This document shows, in pieces, positions 5,289-10,264 of a stretch of DNA of 10,264 bases (position 1 is its first letter; each line of letters starts with the position of its first letter). The notes below the pieces were generated by a model. The model did no database searches. It worked only from the letters and a program-made list of their open reading frames with translations, and was not told where the DNA came from. The stretch covers positions 1 to 10,264 of the forward strand of contig JAIUYC010000058.1 of NCBI GenBank assembly GCA_020216575.1, read 5' to 3'. This stretch comes from Coleofasciculus sp. S288. GTDB lineage: Bacteria > Cyanobacteriota > Cyanobacteriia > Cyanobacteriales > Coleofasciculaceae. The position numbers and the translations under genes are program-made.

Positions 5289-7151
5289 TCATCTGCTCTG
5301 CCTGGGGGTAGAACTTTCATCATCATCAGTGAGGACTATTCCACTACCAACTTCACCAAGCTCATCACACGATACCCCTCTTACATATTGAACAAACTCA
5401 AGTTTATCGGCTTGCCGATAGAACTCCCGTGCTAGGTTATCCTCACCCAGAATTTTATAAAGCTGAGCGATTTCTCTAAAAATTCTTAACTCATCTGCTA
5501 GCCAGCAGCTCTCGTTGCTTTCCCTAAGCCTTGCAAACTTTTGCTGATAGCGCTTTAGAGCTTGTTCATAAGACTCCCGTGACTTTTCAGGCTGACCTAA
5601 CTTTCGATAAACGAAACCTAGATTCTTAAAGATAATCGTTTCAGCTCCTTCTAGGCCGCTTTGAGCCGTAAGAGTACCGCACTTGCTACCCGCCAAGTTG
5701 GGGGGATAAAGTCTAGTTACTCCCGGATTATGAGGGTCAAGGAAGGCTGCTCCGCAGGTAGTGCGTGACTCCTGAGCCACTTCTCGGCTAATGGCTAATG
5801 CTTTTTCAAAAGTCTCTAATGCTTCTTGGAATTTCCCATTTCTGACTTGCACAGATCCCCAATCATTTAGTGCCCGCATTGAGGGTTCAAAGTTACCAAG
5901 TTTTTTGCCAATAGCCAGAGCTTGTTGATAGGATTTTTGCACCTGCTCATCCTGATCGAGTTCCTGATAAACTTGGCTTAGGCTCATATATATATATTGG
6001 CGACTTAGGCTCATTACATATTGTTGGCCTTGATCGTACATAGGACTTGCTGATCGGTCGGCAGCTAGAGCTTGCTGATAGGACTCCAACATCTGCTCGT
6101 ACTGACCTAATCTCTGATAGACCCGACTCAGGGTCATGAGAGTTGCTACTCCAGTGGGATTAATCTCTCGATTAATAGTTAGAGCCTGTTGATAGAACTG
6201 TAGCGCCTTATCATAGTTACCTTGTTGTTCATAAATCCCACCAATTCTGGTAAGAATATATGGTTCCCTAACTTCATTAATAATATAGGCTTCCATAACT
6301 TGAGAATGAGCCTCCTGCGGAGTTGCTTCGCTAACGCCTAGTTCTCGATCAATAGCTAAAGCCTGCTGATAGGACTGTATCGCCTGCTCATACTGTTTTT
6401 GCTGTTCATACATCTCACTAATAAGAAGTAGGATAGAGCGTTCTCCAATGCGATCACCAACTTTTGTATCAAACGCTAGAAGTTGCTCCAAGACCTTCAA
6501 AGCTAGGTCAGGCTGACCTAGCATCTGATAAACATTATGAACAGCGAAAAGAAGGTGGGAGTTCTGACAGGGTTCGTCATGTTCTCTGTTAATAGCTAAA
6601 ATTTTTCCCAAGCCCTCTAAGACCTGGTCATACTGACCTAGCACTCCATAAACTGAACTAATTCTGAAAAGGGTTTCTTGTTCCTGGCAGCGATGTCCCA
6701 GTTCTTGCTCGAGAGCCAAAGCCTGCTGAGAGTATTTCAGTACTTGCTCATACTGACCCAGTTTCCCATAAATCACACCAATCATGAAGAGGATATCTCT
6801 TTGACGACGGCAAACCTCCTGCACTTCGTGCCGCTTCGCTATTGGAGATGCTTCGCTAACAGCAAGTTCCTGATAAATTGATAGGGCTTGTTGAAAAGAG
6901 TCTAAAGACTTCTGATATTGGCGCTCTATAAGTTGGCTGTTAGCCTCCTGAGTAATCTCATCCGATTGAGCTTGTGAAAATTGGCTGTTAGCCTCCTGAA
7001 TCAGTCGCTCCGCTTCCGCTTTACGGTCTTGAGCTGTCTGTACCTGTACTATCTGCGGCTCAAAGTCAGTGGCACAAGCCAAGAGAGGAGATGTCAGAGA
7101 TAATAGCAGTGTTGCAGCAATGAAATAAAAATGCTTAAAACGCGATCGCAT
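5289..7151 (-). CDS. Exported TPR-repeat protein, CHAT-less paralogue of the downstream gene
   Basis: The product has 620 residues. Residues 1-27 look like a signal peptide. LLAC ending at C26 is a possible lipobox, so it may be a lipoprotein; ACA followed by TD could instead be a signal peptidase I site. The leader and the QTAQ...AERLIQEANSQ region resemble the CHAT protein's N-terminus, so the two are paralogues. About eleven TPR anchors (LGQY-like) fall near residues 79, 134, 174, 214, 254, 313, 351, 401, 441, 521 and 571. The usual spacing is 40, but several gaps are longer because of inserts at 98-112, 273-291, about 378-390 and 462-501. No enzymatic domain is visible, and the tail ends in an acidic VLTDDDES stretch. 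The likely role is protein binding or scaffolding, perhaps for the CHAT protein encoded 126 bp downstream; the role is inferred. The start is supported by AAGGA eight bases upstream. A HIP1 site overlaps the first codons. Confidence 0.92.
   Translation of the reverse strand: MRSRFKHFYFIAATLLLSLTSPLLACATDFEPQIVQVQTAQDRKAEAERLIQEANSQFSQAQSDEITQEANSQLIERQYQKSLDSFQQALSIYQELAVSEASPIAKRHEVQEVCRRQRDILFMIGVIYGKLGQYEQVLKYSQQALALEQELGHRCQEQETLFRISSVYGVLGQYDQVLEGLGKILAINREHDEPCQNSHLLFAVHNVYQMLGQPDLALKVLEQLLAFDTKVGDRIGERSILLLISEMYEQQKQYEQAIQSYQQALAIDRELGVSEATPQEAHSQVMEAYIINEVREPYILTRIGGIYEQQGNYDKALQFYQQALTINREINPTGVATLMTLSRVYQRLGQYEQMLESYQQALAADRSASPMYDQGQQYVMSLSRQYIYMSLSQVYQELDQDEQVQKSYQQALAIGKKLGNFEPSMRALNDWGSVQVRNGKFQEALETFEKALAISREVAQESRTTCGAAFLDPHNPGVTRLYPPNLAGSKCGTLTAQSGLEGAETIIFKNLGFVYRKLGQPEKSRESYEQALKRYQQKFARLRESNESCWLADELRIFREIAQLYKILGEDNLAREFYRQADKLEFVQYVRGVSCDELGEVGSGIVLTDDDESSTPRQSR
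5649..5768 (-). repeat. 120-bp in-frame non-TPR insert in the TPR gene
   Basis: Residues 462-501 are rich in Gly, Pro, Thr and Cys and do not look like TPR, yet sit between two good TPR units. The flanking anchors are 80 residues apart, so removing exactly 40 residues restores normal spacing. The segment contains an imperfect hairpin at 5689-5705 (CCCGCCAA against TTGGGGGG, one mismatch), like the C-run/G-run palindromes scattered in cyanobacterial genomes. It also holds CTCCGCAGG at 5750-5758, the reverse complement of part of the small repeats at 6312 and 6816. An alternative is one TPR unit that has diverged beyond recognition. Confidence 0.55.
5977..6014 (-). repeat. 27-bp-offset direct repeat with an (AT)6 tract
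   Basis: The 11-mer CTTAGGCTCAT occurs at 5977-5987 and 6004-6014, exactly nine codons apart, and encodes MSLSRQYIY followed by MSLSQVYQE. An (AT)6 run at 5986-5997 lies between the copies. This looks like a small in-frame tandem duplication in the loop between two TPRs, where anchor spacing is about ten residues too long. The AT run is not a multiple of three per unit, so slippage there would shift the frame. Confidence 0.6.
6312..6335 (-). repeat. 24-bp small dispersed repeat in coding sequence, short form
   Basis: On the plus strand this reads CTCCTGCGGAG followed by TTGCTTCGCTAAC. It encodes VSEATPQE, residues 273-280, inside a TPR loop that is 19 residues too long. The core CTCC-TGC-GGAG is a small hairpin. 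The same unit, with one base change and a further 21-bp insert, lies at 6816-6860. It resembles the very small mobile repeats (SDR-type) known from Nostoc; the exact family is not assigned here. Confidence 0.65.
6816..6860 (-). repeat. 45-bp in-frame insert: 24-bp repeat carrying a nested 21-bp insert
   Basis: On the plus strand it starts CTCCTGC and ends GGAGATGCTTCGCTAAC, matching the unit at 6312-6335 except for one base. Between those halves are 21 extra bases (ACTTCGTGCC then GCTTCGCTATT), including the mini-hairpin GCAC-TTC-GTGC. It encodes residues 98-112 (VSEASPIAKRHEVQE). TPR anchors on either side are 55 residues apart, so deleting these 15 codons restores exactly 40. Codon GTT appears both at the insert start and just after it, as a possible 3-bp target duplication. 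Confidence 0.7.
6933..6999 (-). repeat. 19-bp direct repeat, 48 bp apart, at the mature N-terminus
   Basis: TTGGCTGTTAGCCTCCTGA occurs at 6933-6951 and again at 6981-6999, sixteen codons apart, giving QEANSQ at residues 52-57 and 68-73. The paralogous CHAT protein has only one copy of the matching EANQQ segment, so a 48-bp in-frame duplication in this gene is the simplest reading. Confidence 0.75.
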
Positions 7152-7375
7152 TGAGACAATCCTTCATCAAATGAGACGAGAGAGAGTTTGTACCAGACAG
7201 AGGTTCATCATTTGCCGTGGTAAGGCTGTAGTGCTGAGGACGAGGAGCTATAAAAAAATCCTTTTATTAAAAGTTTGAAGATTTATACAGAGCCTATATC
7301 TCTCAGTGTTGGGAACATATGCAACAAAACTTGGCTTGAGTCAACGGACAATTTAATTCCTTCAACTTAATCTCA
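7152..7375 (-). promoter_or_regulatory. Intergenic region with the likely TPR/CHAT operon promoter
   Basis: No gene is seen in these 224 bases. The stretch around 7240-7300 is AT-rich. A candidate minus-strand -10, TATAAA, lies at 7287-7282, with only a poor -35 (AACACT) 17 bases upstream. A 13-bp perfect palindrome with a one-base centre (CTTTTA-T-TAAAAG) lies at 7261-7273, just downstream of that -10, where a repressor could bind. TTGACT is present near 7350 on the minus strand but has no good -10 at the right distance. Confidence 0.3.
7160..7164 (-). promoter_or_regulatory. Ribosome binding site of the TPR gene
   Basis: On the minus strand AAGGA (within GAAGGAT) lies eight bases before the ATG at 7151, a good Shine-Dalgarno. 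It fixes the start that gives the signal peptide. Confidence 0.7.
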
Positions 7376-7949
7376 TCACACTTCAACTGCCTAATCGACA
7401 GCGCCGCTAATTGAGCCGTATTCACTGTGCGAGCAGTAGGATCAAAGCTGACACTCAAGGGATTATCTCCCGACTACTCCGATCAAGATCTTCCAGCAAC
7501 GTATCAATCGCCTTCGTCGAATCCTCCTCCAGTGCTATCGGGCTACTTCGCTGTCTGCGACTCTCAGCAATTTGCTGTAACACTTTCAGCGCCTCTCGAA
7601 TCGGCGTAGCACTGGCAATCACCAACACCTCTGCCGTTCCTAACGGCTTACCGACAGCAATCTTAAATTGGTCACCTTGGGCGGGGTCAGGAATTTTCCG
7701 CGTTTGTCCCACTTTGATAATTGCTGCCTGTGTGGTTTCTGTCCAGCTATGGGGAAAAATGACAGACATATCCCCTTCTGGACTAATCACCAGCACCGTT
7801 ACATACAGGCCGCCCTGTTCCCGATTTTCACCTCTATTGGGGGTTGCACGGTGGCTTTTTAACCCGGTAAAAATCTTCTCGCCCGATGTGGAAAATTTTC
7901 CACATCGGGGTAGTTTTGCTGGTTTGTCATACCCGTCATCGAACCCCAA
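7376..7949 (-). pseudogene. Decayed C-terminal fragment of a DUF4384 (caspase-associated) protein
   Basis: An open frame of 164 residues runs from ATG at 7949 to TGA at 7455. From about residue 45 it matches DUF4384: LYVTVLVISPEGDMSVIFP, then KVGQTRKIPDP, then GTAEVLVIASATPIREALK. The first 30-40 residues look like noise, partly read through the palindrome at 7882-7909, so the usual upstream part (often a peptidase C14 caspase domain in cyanobacteria) is gone. At the other end the family tail appears in a different frame: NPLSVSFDPTAR, then TVNTAQLAALSI. Restoring one G in the run at 7469-7471 joins the two. A second one-base loss near 7390 would reconnect to AVEV and a TGA at 7376-7378, like the usual TFEVV end. 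The locus therefore probably once carried a second caspase-family gene. A short expressed DUF4384 protein remains possible, since the first frame is open. Confidence 0.72.
7882..7909. repeat. Perfect 28-bp palindrome, possible bidirectional terminator
   Basis: The arms CCCGATGTGGAAAA and TTTTCCACATCGGG meet with no spacer, 14 of 14 pairs. It lies about 105 bases upstream of rarA and at the 5' edge of the DUF4384 remnant. As RNA it would fold into a strong hairpin on either strand. A loose T-containing stretch follows on the plus strand (GTAGTTTTGC) and ATTTTT follows on the minus strand. It could be a terminator, a protein-binding site or a small mobile repeat. Confidence 0.65.
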
Positions 7950-7958
7950 ATGAATGAT

Positions 7959-7987
7959 TTCTCACTAATCAATGGTTGCCCTATACT
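7959..7987 (+). promoter_or_regulatory. Candidate promoter of rarA
   Basis: TTCTCA at 7959-7964 (four of six matches to TTGACA) and TATACT at 7982-7987 (five of six to TATAAT) are separated by 17 bases. Transcription would start near 7994, about 20 bases before the ATG at 8015. That would exclude the in-frame TTG at 7976 as a start. Confidence 0.45.
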
Positions 7988-8014
7988 GGCAAATGCAAAA
8001 TCCTACGGGTGAAA

Positions 8015-10255
8015 ATGGACTTGTTCGATAAGGAACACCAACAATCAGTGGACAACGAGGCACCCCTCGCTGCAAGGATGCGTCCTCGCACCCTCGATGA
8101 ATTTATCGGGCAAGACCACATTATTGGACCCGGACGACTGCTGCGCCGTGCGATTCAAGCTGACCAACTTTCTTCCCTTATCTTTTTTGGCCCACCGGGT
8201 ACCGGAAAAACAACCCTCGCTAGGATTATCGCCAATACCACTCGCGCTCACTTCATTGCGATTAATGCTGTCCTGTCTGGGGTAAAAGAGATTCGAGATG
8301 CGATTTCTACCGCTCAAAAACGCCAAAAGGAAGACAATCAGCGCACTATCCTTTTTGTTGACGAGGTTCACCGCTTCAATAAGTCGCAGCAAGATGCCCT
8401 GCTACCTTGGGTCGAAAATGGAACAGTCATCCTGATTGGCGCAACGACAGAAAATCCCTATTTTGAAGTTAATAAAGCTTTAGTGAGTCGTTCGCGCATC
8501 TTTCAGCTCAAGCTCCTGGATGAAGCTGACTTACGTCGTGTCCTCGAACAGGCACTCACTGACACAGAACGTGGTTATGGAAAGCTATCTGTAATAGTAG
8601 AGCCGGATGCGATCGCACACCTCGTCAATGTAGCCAACGGCGATGCCCGTTCATTACTCAATGCCTTGGAATTGGCAGTCGAAACCACACCCCCCGACGA
8701 AACCGGGTCAATTCACGTTACGCTGGCTGTGGCGGAGGAATCCATACAGCAGAGGGCAGTTCTCTACGACAAAGAGGGGGATGCCCACTTCGATACAATC
8801 AGTGCCTTTATCAAAAGTTTGCGCGGTTCCGACCCGGATGCCGCTTTATACTGGCTAGCCAAAATGGTTTATGCCGGGGAAGACCCTCGCTTCGTTTTCC
8901 GGCGAATGTTAATTTTAGCTAGTGAAGATGTGGGACTGGCTGACCCCAATGCTGTAGTGGTGGTTAATTCCTGCGCCAGTGCCTTTGAGTGGGTGGGGAT
9001 GCCGGAAGGACGCTATCACTTGGCTCAAGCTACGCTTTATCTCGCCAACGCTCCCAAGTCTAACAGTGTCATGGGCTTTTTTGATGCGCTCTTCGTGGTG
9101 GAGAAGGAACGGGAGGCGGAGGTACCCAATCACCTCAAGGATGCCAACCGGGACAAGAAAGGATTGGGGCATGGCGCGGGTTATCTTTATCCTCACGCCT
9201 ACCGCGACCATTGGGTCGCTCAACAGTATTTGCCTAGTAGTTTGCAGGGACAAGTATTCTATCAACCTTCAACACAGGGGTTTGAAGGGGAAATTAAGAC
9301 GCAGGTGGCACGTCATCGAGAAGCGCAGCTTGAAGCGGTGGCAGAGGGTGTTTTTGTATCACCTGTGGAAGTGCTAACAACAGGACCAACTGACCGCATG
9401 GTTGACCGATGGTTGCAGCGCACGTTGAGTCAGGTGGGTGAGCAACTTGCAGGGATACGCGATCGCCTTTTCACTCTCGCACAACTTCAGCGTCACCATG
9501 TTGTTTTGGATTTGAATGCCGGGAGTGGTTTACTGACCTTTGAAGCGTTGCGTCGGGTACCAGAAGGTGGAGTTTATGCCTGTACTCGGACATCAGCTGA
9601 AGCTGTTGCTCTACAAGAACAAGTGTCAGCGCTTCCCGAACTCAAGCGTCCTTTTTTACTAAGTGCTACCTTAACCGAGTTGCCAGAAGTCTTAGCAACG
9701 CAAGTTCCCGATATCCGGTTTGACTGCATCATCGGGCGCAATGCGCTTATCCACGAACCGAATAAACCAGCAGTAGCCAAGCTGTTGGAAAAGTTGCTGC
9801 AACAATCGGGAGTACTGGTTCTGGCGGAGACAGTGCCACGCCATACGCAACGACTCTATCGCTTAATCGAGCATACGAAGCTGGATTCCGACTTGTACCA
9901 GCGATTAGCGGCAGCGGAAGAGGCAATTTACACTGACACATCAGACCCAATGGTGAACTGGGATGTGGATGATTTACGGGCTGCTTTTGAAGAGGTGGGG
10001 TTGGTTGTTGAAGTGAGCAGCGAGCGATCGCACACCTCTATGCATATTACATCAGCATTACTTGACCGTTGGTTTGCAACTACCACTGCCACAAGCCGAC
10101 CCTCTTATGCGGTGCATCTAGAGCGTTTTCTGAGTAAAGAAGAGGTGCGTACTGTGCAAAACCTATTTACTCGTTCTTTGCTGAATCAAACAGTAACCTG
10201 GGAAAGCACTATTGCGTTCGTGCAGGCGGAATCGGTACAAACGTTTGCACGATGA
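8015..10255 (+). CDS. rarA: RarA/MgsA-family AAA+ ATPase fused to a methyltransferase-like domain
   Basis: The product has 746 residues from the ATG at 8015. The frame also opens at TTG 7976, but family members begin MDLFD, as here, and the candidate promoter lies between. RarA acts at stalled replication forks and loads or remodels factors on DNA in the cytoplasm. Walker A is GPPGTGKTT at 59-67, Walker B ILFVDEVHRF at 112-121, and sensor 1 IGATTENP at 141-148. Arginine-finger candidates are in SRSR at 158-161, and sensor 2 is NGDARSLLNALE. The MgsA C-terminal region (about 250-430) includes KSLRGSDPDAALYWLA and GYLYPHAYRDHWV. Residues about 455-746 form an extra domain with a SAM-motif-like VLDLNAGSGLLTFEA at 497-511 and FDCIIGRNAL at 569-578. 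This matches the cyanobacterial fusion catalogued as RarA/unknown-domain fusion (PRK13341), so the length is normal for that group. The extra domain's activity is unknown. It is transcribed divergently from the other genes. Confidence 0.95.
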   Translation: MDLFDKEHQQSVDNEAPLAARMRPRTLDEFIGQDHIIGPGRLLRRAIQADQLSSLIFFGPPGTGKTTLARIIANTTRAHFIAINAVLSGVKEIRDAISTAQKRQKEDNQRTILFVDEVHRFNKSQQDALLPWVENGTVILIGATTENPYFEVNKALVSRSRIFQLKLLDEADLRRVLEQALTDTERGYGKLSVIVEPDAIAHLVNVANGDARSLLNALELAVETTPPDETGSIHVTLAVAEESIQQRAVLYDKEGDAHFDTISAFIKSLRGSDPDAALYWLAKMVYAGEDPRFVFRRMLILASEDVGLADPNAVVVVNSCASAFEWVGMPEGRYHLAQATLYLANAPKSNSVMGFFDALFVVEKEREAEVPNHLKDANRDKKGLGHGAGYLYPHAYRDHWVAQQYLPSSLQGQVFYQPSTQGFEGEIKTQVARHREAQLEAVAEGVFVSPVEVLTTGPTDRMVDRWLQRTLSQVGEQLAGIRDRLFTLAQLQRHHVVLDLNAGSGLLTFEALRRVPEGGVYACTRTSAEAVALQEQVSALPELKRPFLLSATLTELPEVLATQVPDIRFDCIIGRNALIHEPNKPAVAKLLEKLLQQSGVLVLAETVPRHTQRLYRLIEHTKLDSDLYQRLAAAEEAIYTDTSDPMVNWDVDDLRAAFEEVGLVVEVSSERSHTSMHITSALLDRWFATTTATSRPSYAVHLERFLSKEEVRTVQNLFTRSLLNQTVTWESTIAFVQAESVQTFAR

Positions 10256-10264
10256 ATCAAACTC

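Noticed and set aside
5072..5326. 84-residue minus-strand frame bridging the TPR and CHAT genes, starting ATGATGATG
   Set aside because: It has no Shine-Dalgarno, overlaps both neighbours out of frame, and its second half is the antiphase of the CHAT signal peptide. No family is recognised.
2502..7151. gRAMP/Craspase-type CRISPR association for the CHAT protein
   Set aside because: There is no cas gene or CRISPR array in the window, and the signal peptide argues against a cytosolic effector role.
7411..7953. 180-residue plus-strand frame
   Set aside because: It lies antisense to the DUF4384 remnant, whose minus-strand reading gives clear family motifs. The plus reading resembles nothing.
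7976..8014. TTG start giving a 13-residue longer RarA
   Set aside because: The extension is not family-like, and the candidate -10 TATACT at 7982-7987 lies inside it. ATG 8015 gives the usual MDLFD start.

Overview
The window looks cyanobacterial. The octamer GCGATCGC (HIP1, the hallmark palindrome of many cyanobacterial genomes) occurs 10 times, against roughly 0.16 expected by chance in 10 kb. The genes fit: an exported TPR-CHAT caspase-like protein, a cyanobacterial-type RarA fusion protein and a DUF4384 remnant. In-frame insertions that look like the very small dispersed repeats of filamentous cyanobacteria point to a filamentous or otherwise repeat-rich lineage. The species cannot be named from this sequence.

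Layout, left to right. (1) Positions 1-2261, minus strand: the N-terminal 753 residues of a very large N12-class adenine DNA methylase/helicase, cut by the window's left edge. It is an open frame with no stop in the window. A perfect 19-bp dyad covers its start codon. (2) 2262-2501: intergenic, with a nested inverted repeat that could end the operon upstream. (3) 2502-5162, minus: an 886-residue exported TPR-CHAT protein with an intact His/Cys dyad. (4) 5289-7151, minus: a 620-residue exported TPR-only paralogue of gene 3, probably its operon leader. Its reading frame has been expanded by several in-frame insertions and duplications. (5) 7152-7375: intergenic, the likely promoter region of the TPR/CHAT pair. 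(6) 7376-7949, minus: the decayed C-terminal part of a DUF4384 protein, a domain often found behind caspase-fold (peptidase C14) domains in cyanobacteria. It has one clear and one probable frameshift. (7) 7882-7909: a perfect 28-bp palindrome. (8) 8015-10255, plus: RarA/MgsA AAA+ ATPase fused to a methyltransferase-like C-terminal domain, transcribed divergently.

The TPR/CHAT pair is the best candidate for an interacting system. The two proteins share related signal peptides and N-termini, the same strand and a 126-bp gap, but only the second carries the protease-like domain. This suggests a TPR scaffold or sensor working with a TPR protease outside the cytoplasm; that is inference. The methylase/helicase is a hallmark of mobile elements, so an accessory island may begin at the left edge. 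RarA is housekeeping. No tRNA, rRNA, CRISPR array or transposase was seen.
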